A stretch of 64,000 nucleotides of DNA from Diadophis punctatus similis (taxonomy: Eukaryota > Chordata > Lepidosauria > Squamata > Dipsadidae): NCBI GenBank assembly GCA_023053685.1, contig JALIGW010000003.1, positions 137,079,126 through 137,143,125 of the forward strand, written 5' to 3'. Shown piece after piece: positions 34,201 to 45,453 of the stretch (the stretch's first letter is position 1; each line of letters starts with the position of its first letter). The translations under genes and the position numbers were made by a program. The notes beneath the pieces were generated by a model, which worked only from the letters and a program-made list of their open reading frames with translations, was not told the origin of the DNA and ran no database searches.

Positions 34201-37200
34201 CTAGACCACAATTCTTCGGTTTTCTTCAAAACCATGATGTATATTTCTAAGATACCTTGCCAGAAGCAAGTGTCAAAGAGTACAGATAAGTGGATTGGAT
34301 TTGTTATGGAAATTATCTTCTTTTACCACAATCCAGAATCCACTTTTTATAAGAAATGCAAAATAATGTAGTGTCGATGGATAATGGGTTCAATGGAGTC
34401 CATTATAAAGTTTGCATATGCACAAACTCAATGTAAATATATGCAATATGTTTTATAACTACATAAATCCACAACAAATATTAGAGATGCTAACATAACA
34501 CTAGAAAGTTCTGATCCTAGGAAATTGTGTGGTGTTGTTTTTTACAGACGGTGAATATAAAGCCTACAATACAAGCAAACAGCAGGAATCAATCATGCAA
34601 TTTTTTAAATATTCACATTGATATCTCATGTGAAATTACTTAAACCAATAGCCCATAGCCAGAAACTACCTTAGATTATTGTAACTATATTTGCTTCTCC
34701 CAAACATTTGCATGTAATTTTAAATGTATATTTTCCTTATCTTTAACAGTAAGTATGATACATATTATCAATTATATACAGGCAGTCCTCGACAGTTCAT
34801 TTAGTGACCAATGTTACAAGAGCAATGAAAAAAGTGACCATTTGTTACATTTATGACCATTGCAACATCCCCATGGACATGTGATCAAAAATCAGATGCT
34901 TGGCAACTGACTCATATTTATGACGGTTGAGGTGCCCTGGGGTCATGTGATCATCTTTTGCAACCTTCTGACAAGCAGAATCCATGGGGAAGCCAGATTC
35001 ACTTAACAACTGTATTACTAATAACTTCTGTGATTCACTTAACAACTGTGGCAAGACAAGTCGTAAAATGGGGCAAAACTCACTGAACAACTGTCCTCAC
35101 TGAGCAACATACATTTTGGGCTCAATTATGGTTGTAAGTCGAGGACTTACCTCTACCTGCAATCCTATTTCTATATTGGACGTAAGCTCATATGTGCAGT
35201 TCTGCAGAGATAATACTTATTTTCTTACCAGTTGTGGTAATGAATCCTTGTACCTATTGTTTAACTGGTTCACAAAACTACTGACTAGCCAGTAGCAATC
35301 AACATTGTCTTCCACCATTTCTTCCATTGCTTTAGCAATAGCAAGGAATATCTCATCTTCGGATTGCTGGAAAACAAAGGGGGGTGGGGGTGGCAGAGAA
35401 TCAGAGAAAGAGAGCAGGTGCATCATACATTCAGTTAAAAATCTGCAGTCAAGTTCCCACTAATAGCAATGTGTTTGATACAAGTGTCCACTGAGGATGC
35501 TACCCAAAACTTTCTAAATCAGCAAAGCTACAGGACTTCTGAGAAGAAATAAGTGAACGGAAAATGAGTTCGCTAGAAGTGGAGCTGATGACCTCAGCAG
35601 AAGGGCTGGCAAGTAGACCGGCTCTTCGTGGTTACTCTCCAAACATGGAGAGGGCTTGAGATCGCACATAAATATTCCAGACAGTTATGGAGTGAGGATA
35701 TGACATCGCTGGATTTGGAGCTGATGGAAAATGAGGACAGTGTCGTATTTTGCTTAAATTTTGGCCAGCGCCTTTAAAAGGACACTGGGTTGGCTTACAT
35801 CATTTTCTAATCCCTTTCAGAAATTGCTTGTTAACTGCTTTTCAGTTACTAGGAACTTTTGGATGGACAGGTTTTATAGCACAGGAAGAGTTGTCTTTAA
35901 CGTTTAATGAAAGAAGTTTCAAATACAAAGGTTTTCTTTCGTTCCATCATGTCCGATTTTCAGAGACAGCCTGGATACGTTCCTGCAGTATTTTTTGGCA
36001 AAGTTTTTCAGAAATGATTTGCCACTGCCTCTGTCCTAGGGCTGAAAGACAATGACTGGCCTAAGGTCACCCAGTTGACTTTGTGCCTAAAGCAGGACTA
36101 GAATTTAGAATCTCCTGGTTCCTAGCCTGATTCCTTAACCACTACACCAAACTGGTTCTCTAAACATCGGACATTTTGAAAGGCATTTTTGAACAATGGA
36201 CCCAGAAGATAATTTTAAGACTGTCCACCTCTATAGACAGACTGTGTTTAAAAGATATTATGGAAGAGGAACAAGTTGTACCTGGCTCCTAAAGACTGGT
36301 TATTATAAGTTAAAAATAAAATTGTGATTGATAAGATGATTTCAGGTGGCCCTCAATTACTTTCAATAACCATCTGAACTTACGACTATTCTGAAAGAGA
36401 GATACTTAATTCTGGCTATTGGAGTGTCCGTGTATTGGTGACTGGATTACAATTACAACACTGCAGTGTAATACGGTACCTTCACTTCCAACTAGCAAAG
36501 TCAATAAGGAAGCCAGCAGGAGGTTGCAAATGGCAACCATGTGACTTTGCACTGAACAACGCAGTGGGATTCCCTTAACAGCAGCAACCAGAAGTGCAGG
36601 AATTGTGATGCGGTCACATGATGTTGTACTTTATGGCCTTATCGCTTAGCGACAGAAATTCCAGTCCCAACCTCAACCGAGGACAACCTGTTCTCACCCC
36701 ATTACACTAAGTCTGTATACTTAGTATACATATTGTTACTTGGTAAAAATACCAATTTGGGAGTGAGACAGACAGACTATAAAGGCAGTTTCAAACATAG
36801 GGCCAACAAAGGGCTTAAACAAGGGTATATTTCTTTTTAATTTTATCAATGCAATGGGAGATGCCCTAAGCCAGGGGTGAGGAACTAAGGCCCTTTTATG
36901 ACTTGTGGACTTCAACTCCCAGAATTCCTGACCCAGCCATGCTCAGGAGATGAAGTCTACAAGTCATAACGGGGCCATAGTTCCCCACTTCTGCCCTAAG
37001 CGGAAATTTCATTCCCCCACACTGACTAACAAACCTGAAACTATACTGCTATTCACAGATGATGCTGTCACATTACTGCAAATACCAACATGTTTTGAAC
37101 AGCCATAGCATTTAATCTCAGACAGAAAAAATCTTGGGTTTGTGTGCAAAAATCTTATCAAAAGCAAAATTAACCTTCACTGACCAAAGGAAAAGATGGG

Positions 37201-40109
37201 TTTTGAGGTAGCTTTCCTGATTCCAACTGATATATCCGGAGGAATACTTCAACCTGTGGAGTAGAATCTGTGATAAAGCGAATTACTTGAAGGGCACGGT
37301 ATACATCCCCATATTGTTCCTTCCTATATTTCATCACAAATGTATGAGAGTCATGGTGAGGTGGAAGAATTCCTTTAAAGAAAAAGAGAAGATGAGAGAT
37401 TTAGATTAAATCTACTTGCTCTAAGGGTGAAACATTCATCTTCATACCAATTATTCTCAGATCAAATAAAAAAAGATCTAGCATTTGTTCATAAGAAATG
37501 CTTTGGCACTGTTATTGCAAACACTAGTTTGCTATCCATATAGTACTAAAATTCTCATTGTGCTTCTAAGTTTGTTTCTATCCTCAACCTAGCTCAAACT
37601 ATGCATTATATCGCAACAATTTTTGAATCAAGGTACCTAAAATACGTTAAGAATGCATACAAAATCCGGGACCCATTACTCCTGTGGAATTGAAATTCCA
37701 CAATGTTCAGACCAGTTTTATTTGCAAAGTTGCAGCCATTGCAGCATCCCCGTGATCACAATTGTGAACACGTGAGCAGCCAAGTTAGTGGGGAAATTGG
37801 CAGGCAGTCAGAAGTTACTTCTGCTCCCACTGTTTCCCCCCATCTACCCATAGTCCTTCTGTTTATCTTTTTAGGTTAAGTAAATATTGACTTACTACTG
37901 AAGTTCATTTGCCACTATAATTATTTTTCCATTTATACTCTTATTAGACGATTACAGGACTGTGCAGCATTAGGATAAAAAAATATGGTCAGCCTAGAAT
38001 TTCATTATTCATTCTGGTCTCATCAGACTGCATTACTCTTCTCTCGAAGGATGACCCAATGGGTCACAGCACTGCCTAAAGTTCTCTAATGTCTCTGCTA
38101 ACAAGCTGCAAGGACAGTTTCCTTGCTGAAGACAGTGTACAGGAGGAATGAGCAGAAAAGCAAGACTCATCCATGTATCTTTTTTTTTTAATGAACAGGA
38201 GTACTCTGTAAATATATGTACATATATGCAAAGGGACTTAGATATGACTGATTTAGGATTAATTACAGAATAAAGCTTTTATACAGAAAATTCCAAGCAT
38301 AGTCCAAGTCTCCCTATTTATTAACAAAGTTACTGAACATTTTAACCATGTATTTATTTTTAGGAAACAAAACAAGGAGACTACATAGGCCAGTCTTCCA
38401 CATCCGAGATACAGATATGGTTGAGAAACTGAAATTTACAATTCCAATATATCTGAAAGATGCCAGGATTGGGAACCTGATTAAAAACCACGACGTCTAT
38501 TTTGACTGATAGTAGCTCTCTGAAAATTTCAAAAAGCAATTTTTCCCCAAACTCACCTTAAAAAAATCTAGAATAGAGCAATTGTTAGAATACTTTCAGG
38601 AAAAAAAATAAGAATTCTTTTTTAAATACCGCAAGTTAACCAAAGCTACTCAGAGACATAATGCAAACTTTTGGAAATTTCACTTTATATGTGCTACAGT
38701 AGCCAATTATATTGCTTAGCACCATTTAATAATATAATTTAATGGGTACACCTGCTAAGGCATCTATTGCAAGGTTTTATCAGGGAGCAGAACTGCAAGC
38801 AGATCAGCAAATCCACCCTTGTTATTTATAAGGAAGCCTTTGGTCTTCACCAATTTCCATACCTAGAAGCACCTTCCATACCAACGTCCGGTACATGGAT
38901 GGGAGAGGGAACCTTTGACTAAATGTGCAAAGCTTCTCAATATCTGTAAATAAAGATATAAAAACAGTGTTTAACAATGTTATAAGGCAGCTCTAATCAA
39001 TACTAACACTGGAACCCTGGCACTAGAACAAAAGGCTCTCCAGAGAATATTCCCCCTCTGCTGACACTACTTATCTCCTGTTTACAATGCAGTCCTTTCA
39101 GCAGTCCCAAGATGGTTCCACACTCACTTGCATTCTGATTCAGGTGACTCTGAGGACACAGATTAGCCCCCTAGGTAGTTTCAAAAACCCTCAGAATATT
39201 AATAACTGCCTGGTTGCAGAAAATATGAATCCCTTCCATCCTCCATCCCCCCATTAGTTAGAACTGAAGAAGCTTCTTGTACGAGAAGCAAAACAGAAAA
39301 ATCAGAAAGTCCAGTTGCCTTTAAAATAAATGCACCTTTGGGACCAGAAGGCAGGATAAGCAGCAATGGATGGAAACTAATCAAGGTGAGAACCAATCTA
39401 GAACTAAGGAGAAGTTTCTTGACAGTGAGAACAATTAACCAGTGGAACAGCTTGCCTTCAAAAATTGTGGGTGATCCATCACTGGAGGTTTTTAGGACAT
39501 TGGATAGCCATTTGTCCATAATGGTATAGGGTCTCCTGCTTGGGTAGGGGGATAGATGAGAAGATCTCCAAGGTCCCTTCCAACTATGTTATTCTGATAC
39601 ATGGACATCATTCTGGACCAACAGAAGCTTCCAAATGCTCCTCAATGGCAGCCCCATGTAGAGCATATTACAGTAGTCAAATTAAGAGGTGACTTGTCCT
39701 CATCTACTATTCTTACTTCCAGCAGAAGACTGACTTAAAACAATTTGCTTTTCTGAAATACTTAAGATGGAATATTTTCAAAGGTTGAAAATGGAGGAGA
39801 GAAAAAACATATTTCTCATCCCCCATTTCTATCTTGCTATAACAACATTTCGGGCTTTGGGGGAAATGGATATTCAGTTGTCAGAGAAATTCAGAATCCA
39901 GAGTAATTCAGAAAGACAGAAAAGGTAATTCAGCCCAAATTCAACACACACCCTTAGCAACTGTAAACATTATACTACATAGGTATATTGCACATACCCA
40001 ACCGATCATCTTTCAAAAGAATTTCTAATGATTTTTTTTCTTCAACACCACGAAATCCTACTTTTTCATAGTACACGGATCGGAAATTTCTCTGAGGATC
40101 TTCAGCCAT
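31184..40109 (-). CDS. TBC1D7: TBC1D7, TBC1 domain family member 7, complete coding region (gene span)
   Basis: Seven coding exons on the minus strand total 882 nt, giving 293 residues and TGA, the length of the human protein. All junction phases agree. The start [19 protein letters not shown] lacks a signal peptide. The TBC domain runs from about residue 50, with [42 protein letters not shown] and [20 protein letters not shown]. It ends [11 protein letters not shown]. Known role: third subunit of the TSC1-TSC2 complex, which restrains Rheb and mTORC1 at the lysosome. It binds the TSC1 coiled coil. The gene is tail to tail with PHACTR1. One intron appears to use a GC donor. No disabling change is seen. 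Confidence 0.97.
31413..31542 (-). CDS. TBC1D7: TBC1D7 coding exon 6
   Basis: 130 nt. Encodes [40 protein letters not shown] and LEN, then a gtaagt donor. Confidence 0.95.
31823..31968 (-). CDS. TBC1D7: TBC1D7 coding exon 5, GC donor
   Basis: 146 nt. Encodes [20 protein letters not shown] to [12 protein letters not shown] plus AG of an Arg codon. The following intron starts GCAAGT. The next exon supplies G, restoring Arg and the conserved RVWDK join. Confidence 0.94.
32408..32698 (+). mobile_element. TIR element of the GTAGTCCTCGACTTA family (copy 6), left-truncated
   Basis: Family body and right end AAGTTGAGGACTACCTG before TA, within TBC1D7 intron 5-4. Confidence 0.78.
32883..33017. mobile_element. 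hAT-like element, CAGGGGTGTCAAACTC family
   Basis: CAGGGCTGTCAAACTCCTGG and GAGTTTGACACCCCTG termini. Flanks gactagag and gactatag match at 7 of 8 positions. Interior has ggcccgtgggccggatgc. Confidence 0.86.
33018..33790. other. TBC1D7 intron, nothing firm
   Basis: Sequence such as catcaagcaggagctatgag suggests a worn retroposon, but no border can be defined. Confidence 0.3.
33796..33842. repeat. (ACAT)n microsatellite
   Basis: About 11 perfect tetranucleotide units. Confidence 0.95.
34007..34142. mobile_element. Fold-back hAT-like MITE, perfect TSD
   Basis: CAGTGTTTCCCAATCTTGGC and GCCAAGGTTGGGAAACACTG. Identical flanks cactaagc at 33999-34006 and 34143-34150. Nearly perfect hairpin, so probably a young insertion. 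Confidence 0.92.
34779..35152 (+). mobile_element. TIR element of the GTAGTCCTCGACTTA family (copy 7)
   Basis: CAGGCAGTCCTCGAC after TA at the left and GTAAGTCGAGGACTTACCT at the right, only about 75 bp from TBC1D7 coding exon 4. Confidence 0.82.
35229..35366 (-). CDS. TBC1D7: TBC1D7 coding exon 4
   Basis: 138 nt, 46 codons, phase 0 at both ends. The acceptor follows a long pyrimidine tract (ccccctttgttttccag). Encodes [20 protein letters not shown] and [14 protein letters not shown]. Confidence 0.96.
35935..36162 (-). repeat. Sauria-type SINE with Bov-B-like tail, antisense
   Basis: Reversed tRNA-like head ccttaaccactacaccaaac at the right, ggcctaaggtcacccagttg in the body, and catgtccgattttcagagac toward the left, which resembles the Bov-B-derived tail of Sauria SINEs. 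Confidence 0.8.
36343..36690 (+). mobile_element. TIR element of the GTAGTCCTCGACTTA family (copy 8)
   Basis: Diverged copy from CAGGTGGCCCTCAATTAC to CAACCGAGGACAACCTG. Confidence 0.7.
36872..36993. mobile_element. Fold-back hAT-like MITE, perfect TSD
   Basis: CAGGGGTGAGGAACTAAGGC with an inverted right end GGCCATAGTTCCCCACTTCTG. Identical flanks ccctaagc at 36864-36871 and 36994-37001. Confidence 0.88.
37185..37372 (-). CDS. TBC1D7: TBC1D7 coding exon 3
   Basis: 188 nt. Encodes [20 protein letters not shown] and onward to [11 protein letters not shown]. It ends on a complete codon before a gtcagt donor, which is weaker than consensus. Confidence 0.93.
37400..38850. other. TBC1D7 intron between coding exons 3 and 2
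   Basis: A faint TIR-family trace (gcagcatccccgtgatcac near 37740) and otherwise unique A/T-rich DNA. Confidence 0.4.
38863..38943 (-). CDS. TBC1D7: TBC1D7 coding exon 2
   Basis: 81 nt (2 bases, 26 codons, 1 base) between ctttatttacag and gtatgg. Encodes [19 protein letters not shown] and TLVWKVLL, the start of the TBC fold. Confidence 0.95.
   Translation of the reverse strand: MLRSFAHLVKGSLSHPCTGRWYGRCF
39257..39330 (+). repeat. AAGCTTCTTGG-family repeat fragment
   Basis: gaagaagcttcttgtacgag and aaagtccagttgccttt match the repeat at 14498 and 57441. Confidence 0.55.
39331..39600 (+). mobile_element. CR1 LINE 3' end, sense
   Basis: Carries the amniote CR1 3' region: cagtgagaacaattaaccag, ccatcactggaggtttttag, ctccaaggtcccttccaact, and a terminal ATTCTG. 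5'-truncated as is usual. Confidence 0.85.
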
Positions 40110-40117
40110 GTCTCATT
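39998..40117 (-). CDS. TBC1D7: TBC1D7 first coding exon
   Basis: Acceptor ctttattttag, 8 nt of 5' UTR, then ATG at 40109-40107 in a good context (gagacATGG). Encodes [19 protein letters not shown] through LLKDDRL plus one base. Donor gtatgt. This ATG is chosen because it gives the conserved N-terminus and an intron lies just upstream. Confidence 0.95.
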
Positions 40118-40868
40118 CTAAAATAAAGACAAATTAAAGCATGTCACCAAATAAAGTGTTTTACTATCAGTATATTCAAGAAAATGTTGCAGTACAAAAT
40201 TATCCTGTCTGGTGTTATATCCAGTCACATTCCTTTCCAAATAATTAATTCCACTTCCCCTTTTGCCTCACTTTCCCAAAGCTTTTCTCGGTCCAACCTT
40301 TGTCTCATTGGATAGTTCAGTTCTGCTTCTAGTGTTACTTTGCAATGCTTTAAAGACCTTGAAGTTTACCCACCCAAGTATATCCATAGTTTTTATGTAC
40401 ACGGTGAATGCAGTTTTGACTATGCATGAACTGGAACACAGGGCAGTGTTCAGGATTTCCATATAAAAATAAGACAAAAGTCAAATGTAGTTGTGATTCT
40501 AAACCATGATGGGAAACAGGGATAAGAAGCAAAATTAAGGCCAAGTTCTTCCCTCCTTTCCACTTCTGCTATTTCTTTTTCCTGCAGAGTGTTTCCATTT
40601 CTGCACATCTCAATTTTGATAAGTTGTCAGATACATTTTGGGGGATAGGTGATACTGTTTTGGCTGCACAATGAAATTCACACTTTAATAATGCAAAAAT
40701 AAGAAGCATAGGCAGCATATGTAGTAGTTGTAAAGGCATATAATAGTTCTAGAGTCTAGATGCTTTTACGTTTCAGAAAAAATAAAGATAACTTCATTTT
40801 TACTTCTTTGCAATAAATAAAATAATGGAATACATGAAGAAAGTGCATTTCACAAGTTTAAACCTTAC

Positions 40869-40888
40869 CTCAGTAGCAGGCAGGTGAA
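40869..40888 (-). other. TBC1D7: Candidate 20-nt 5' UTR microexon of TBC1D7
   Basis: On the minus strand ttttgctttag precedes ttcacctgcctgctactgag, followed by a strong gtaagg donor. It lies between the CpG island and the first coding exon, where a noncoding leader exon is required because the coding exon begins with an acceptor. No transcript evidence is available. Confidence 0.35.
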
Positions 40889-41639
40889 CTAAAGCAAAAG
40901 GATACTTGAGGTTTATTGCTAAACATTATTAGGTTGGTGTTTTAGGGGGAAACACTGATAGTTGCAGCATATTTTGCTTTTAACTATTAAGGTTTTTAAT
41001 AGAACCTGGAATTAAAACATAAAAAGCAATCCTGCACAATCTAGTTTCACTACAAATTATGATGTCATTAAAGGATTCTTGCAGATCAAACTAAAAGTTT
41101 CCAGAAAGCTAACTGGTTTTGGAAAAAAGATTTGTAGTACAATATTTTAAAAGATTTTCAAATATTTATTATGTGGATTAGCATTCAAGTCATAAAGTGG
41201 ATTACAGTACATGAAAGACTTCGCCGTGATAAATATGCTAATCTTCTAAAGCAACAAGACCAAACCCATCTCCATTGTTTCTGAAGTTAGAGTTACCTTT
41301 GTTTTCATTCCTATGCTACAGGGAATTAAAAAAGGAGCCTACACCTATGTTTCCACAGCTCAGAGTAGTATACATATTCTTATTTTCTGACCCGATTCTC
41401 ATAATAATCCTGTGAAATAAATTTGGCCGAGTTTTGGGACAAGCCAACAAACTCTTGGGCTGGAGAGTAATTTGAATCTAAATACCCCCCATTTTGACCT
41501 TCAAATACGCAGACCATGGTGTACCGTTGTGGTATCAAAGTACCTATTAATAGGAGCTGAAGTCTAACACAACTGGAGGGCAGACACCAGGCTACAAAAA
41601 ACTGGCTTAGGGTAAGCAGTTTGAAAGCCACAGGCGAAA

Positions 41640-42270
41640 GGCGCTAGTCCGCAGGATATCCACAAGGGCGCCCCTTACTCTCCACTGAGAAATTGAGGCA
41701 TCTGGTGAGATGGACAACGGGCAGTTGCAAGATGGCTGGAAAGGACACCTCGAGAGAAGAGCTTAAGGTAGACTGAAAACAGACGGCGAAAAAAACAGAG
41801 CAACGAGATGGGAAATCAGCAGACCGTTACAGTGACTGAATGCCGAAGAAAGGCTGACTTGGAAGCCGCCACGACGGGAGCAAGAAAAGCAGCGGGAGAG
41901 ACCCGGCTGAGGCAGCTAACAAAACGCCCCGCGCCCCCTTCCTTCCTACCCGGATGAAACAAGAGCCACGCCTCGGCCTTCCCAAGCCAGTCGGCAGCTC
42001 CCTCCCACGGCTCGACCGCGCAGACTCCAGCCGGCTCAGACGTGAAGGGGAGGGAGCAAATCACGGAGGCAACCGGGCGGCGTGAGGCTCGCCTTCGAGA
42101 TATCGCGAGTTCTCGCGCGCTCCGGCTTTGTTGCTTTCCCTAAAGAGAAAGAGAGAGAGAGAGAGACGTTGTGCGGCACGTGTTAGTGTGGCTGCTGCCT
42201 CTGGCGGAAACGTGTTCGAATCTCGGCGTCGCTCTGCCAAAAGCGACGGGGTGGGGACGGAGTGTCTTCT
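41640..42270 (-). promoter_or_regulatory. TBC1D7: CpG island, likely TBC1D7 promoter and noncoding first exon
   Basis: The only CpG-rich unique-sequence island near TBC1D7. It contains tatcgcgagttctcgcgcgc (42101-42120), resembling the CGCG (TCTCGCGAGA-type) core promoter element. A donor catccgg|gtaggaag on the minus strand would end a noncoding exon at 41950. No TATA box is evident. Open frames on either strand are composition effects. Confidence 0.7.
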
Positions 42271-42387
42271 TGGTGGCGTTGTTTGTTTTATATTCCAAAG
42301 CGGGGGTTTATATAATTATTTTAATAATTATGTATTAAAGTAGAGCCGTTAAAACTTGGTAAGAAGAGACAGCTTATTACCTGAGTA

Positions 42388-42782
42388 CAGGTAATCCTCG
42401 ATTTAGGACTACAATTGAGCCCCAAATTTTTGTTGCTAAGTGAAACATTTGTTCAGTGAATTTTGCCCCATTTTGCGACCTTTTGTGCTACAGTTGTTCA
42501 GTGAATCCCTGCAGTTGTTAAGTTAGTAACATGGTTCTTAAGTGAATCTGGTTTCCCCATTGACTTTGCTTGTAAGAAAGTTCCCAAAAGGTGATCACGT
42601 CATCCCAGGAACACTGCAACAGTCATAAATACAAGTCGGTTGCCAAGCAACCAAATTTTGATCACATGACCATGAGGATGCTGCAATGGTCATAAGTGTG
42701 AAAAAGGTCATAAATCACTTTTTTCAATGCCTTTGTAACTTTGAACAGTCACTAAATGAACTTTTAAATCGAGGACTACCTG
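42388..42782 (-). mobile_element. TIR element of the GTAGTCCTCGACTTA family (copy 9), TA-flanked
   Basis: TA then CAGGTAATCCTCGATTTAGG at the left, AAATCGAGGACTACCTG then TA at the right. Opposite body orientation to copy 4. Confidence 0.88.
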
Positions 42783-42823
42783 TATCAAGCTGGTGCAACC
42801 AAGTAAAACACCTTCTGCGGCAA

Positions 42824-43483
42824 AGGTAGTCCTCGACTTATGACAACAATTGAGCCCAAAATTTCTGTTGTTAAGTGAGGTATTTGTTAAGTGAATTTTG
42901 CCTCATTTTACAACTTTTCTTCCTACAGTTGTTAAGCAAATCACTGCAGTTGTTAAATTAGTGACACTTGTTAAATTAATCTGATTTCTTCATTGACTTT
43001 GCTTGTCAGAAGGTCACAAAAGGTGGGCACATGACCCTGGGACACTAATAAATATGAACCAGTTGCCAGAGTCTGAATTTTGATCATGTGGCCCTGGGGA
43101 TGCTGCAATGGTCGTAAGTCAGGGGTGAAATGCTCCCGGTTCGGGCGGGCCGGTCAATCGTCATAGAGCCGATAGCGATCGCAGCATGAGGCTTCCCCCA
43201 CCCGCCTTGACGCCGCCATTTGGATTCTTTTACCCTCTGTGCATGCGCAGAACGTTTTGCGCATGCGCAGAGGGTAAAAGAACCCAAATGGCGGGGTCCA
43301 GGCGGGTGGGGGAAGCCTCGCCCTGTGATTGCTATCGGCTCTACGACAACCGACCGGCCCGCCCAAACCGAGAGCATTTCACCCCTGTCATAAGTGTGAA
43401 AAATGGTCATAAGTCACTTCTTTCAGTAACATTGTATCCTTGAATGGTCACTAAATGAAGTATTGTAAGTTGAAGACTACCCA
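42824..43483 (-). mobile_element. TIR element of the GTAGTCCTCGACTTA family (copy 10), split by a hAT insertion
   Basis: AGGTAGTCCTCGACTTATG at the left and GTAAGTTGAAGACTACCC at the right. The body is interrupted at 43120-43387. It lies about 40 bp from copy 9. Confidence 0.86.
43120..43387. mobile_element. Palindromic hAT-like element nested in the TIR element
   Basis: CAGGGGTGAAATGCTCCCGG and its inverse CGAGAGCATTTCACCCCTG, with flanks tcgtaagt and tcataagt (7/8). The whole 268 bp folds back around gttttgcgcatgcgcag. Confidence 0.9.
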
Positions 43484-43489
43484 TAGTGC

Positions 43490-44284
43490 AATTGCTCTCT
43501 TGAAGTGACGACTCAGCTGCAATCCTTTGGCCTAAGGGTTGGGGGGGGCTTTCCCTCCTTTTTCCATTTAACATCTGGAAGATACTGAAGCTGAATTTAG
43601 TTCAAAGTACATTTACTGATCCCAGAATTTTGGTCTTGCCTGACCAGAGAATGTTATTTTCTGAGTCAGATCCAGGCCTGTAGGATGGTGGCTAACCAGA
43701 ACCTGCAAAGCAATAGCTTCCTCTTGGCAGTTGCTCTGTTGTTACTGCTACTTCTCAATTTTATTTTTCATTTCTCTGTTTCTAATATTTTCACTTTGTT
43801 GTTTTCTCTTGAGCCATCTTGAAGTACCGTAATTTTAATCAAATAAAGCTGGTTGAAGACACAGTAAACTCCAGTTGATATCTTAGGCAGGGTGTGTCTA
43901 GTAATGCAGTTTTAGAATACTGGTAGCAATTATATTAAAGACTACAACAGCTGCAATGTCAAACTCGTTAGTTAATAAAGTATATGATTGTACAAATGAA
44001 ATCACAAAACGGAGGGGAAAGGACTGCTGGATAAAATCAGTTCTATATTTTACTGTGGTGTACTCCATACATCTGATGAAAAGCCTGTGAGCCACAAAAC
44101 CTTGATGATCATATATTTGTTGGGATCTTAAGGAGCCCATAAATGTTACCGTTTTCCTTTTGAGAAATGTGGATGCAAAACAAACATTTTATTAACCAGT
44201 AATTAGCTATTATGTAGATACAATTTTACCCTGGAAAAAAACATTTTTGTAAATAGAAGCGTATACTACTATGCTCTGGAGTCG
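43490..44284. other. Intergenic DNA, nothing recognised
   Basis: No gene or element border could be supported. Confidence 0.45.
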
Positions 44285-44419
44285 CAGGGGTCTCCAACCT
44301 TGGCAACTTTAAGACTTGTGGACTTCAACTCTCAGAGTTCCTCAGCCAGCTTTGCTGGCTGAGGAACTCTGGGAGTTGAAGTCCACAAGTCTTAGAGTAG
44401 CCAAGGTTGGAGACTACTG
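44285..44419. mobile_element. Fold-back hAT-like MITE
   Basis: CAGGGGTCTCCAACCTTGGC and GCCAAGGTTGGAGACTACTG around a gtggacttcaactctcag hairpin. The TSD is not preserved. Confidence 0.82.
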
Positions 44420-44772
44420 CGATCTGGACAACAGCTGCTTTTTATAGGGGGGGGGGATTACTTAGCTGCATTCCTCACTTTTTATTGCTGCAATTTACTG
44501 CAGGAGCAGGAGATGGCAGCCTTAAACTAGCTTTTCTTAAGAGCACCTGTAAGAAGTCCTGTGGATAAGTGGCATAGTTGTTCTGTGCATTTTATATCCT
44601 ATTTAGGAAAACAAATTTTATTGGTGTCACAAGATCCATGGGCCAGGATTTAACAAAGCCTGCTGAGGCACACCTACGAGCTTGGGCATGTTTATAGGGT
44701 TGTAAAACGTGGGTAGGGTAGAAGAGAAAAGGTGTGTCTTCATTTTGTAAGCAATTTGAGAGAAATACAGTA

Positions 44773-45210
44773 CAGGTAAACCTCGACTTACTACCATTAT
44801 TGAGCCCTTTTCTGTGGCTAAGAGAAGCAGTTTTTAAGTGAATTTCTGTTGCTAAGGGAAGCAGTTTTTAAGTGAATTTTGCCCCATTTTACGGCTTTTC
44901 TTGGCACAGTTGTTAAGTAAATCACTGCAGTTTTTAAGTTAGTAACCCGGTCACTAAATGAACTGTTGTAAATCAAGGTATTAAGTGAATCTGGCTTCCG
45001 CATTGACTTTGCCTGTCAGAAGGTCTCCAAAAATGATCACATGACCCTGAGACACTGCAATTGTCATAAATGGGAACCAGTTGCGAAGTGTCTGAATTTG
45101 AATGCTGCAGCAGTCGTTAAGTGTGAAAAACGGTCATAAGTCACTTTTTTCAGTGCCATCGTAATGTTGAACGGTCACTAAATGAACTGTTGTAAATCAA
45201 GGACTACCAG
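44773..45210 (-). mobile_element. TIR element of the GTAGTCCTCGACTTA family (copy 11), TA-flanked
   Basis: TA-CAGGTAAACCTCGACTTAC and AATCAAGGACTACCAG-TA. The gaagcagtttttaagtgaat segment is tandemly duplicated near 44826-44878. Confidence 0.86.
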
Positions 45211-45453
45211 TAATCAAGAAATGTTAAGTCCACTCTTTGGATACACAATTTAAGATATAGTGTTTGGACCTTAATTCTCATTGTGTTCTTGACAGTAAAA
45301 TGCCCAGATTAGGATTTTCTAAGTATTTTAGTCTGAGAATGTGATGGCAAATTAAAAGTAACCAATATGGTGTTTGACTACTTAGCACTTCATCTGATTA
45401 AATCCAGAGAGACTTAGTTCCACATTTTCAAAGTTACTGTCAATATGTTAGTC

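Noticed and set aside
41816..42343. Possible small proteins on both strands in the CpG island
   Set aside because: Composition effect of the CpG island. Codons show no family pattern, and this region is better explained as promoter and noncoding exon.
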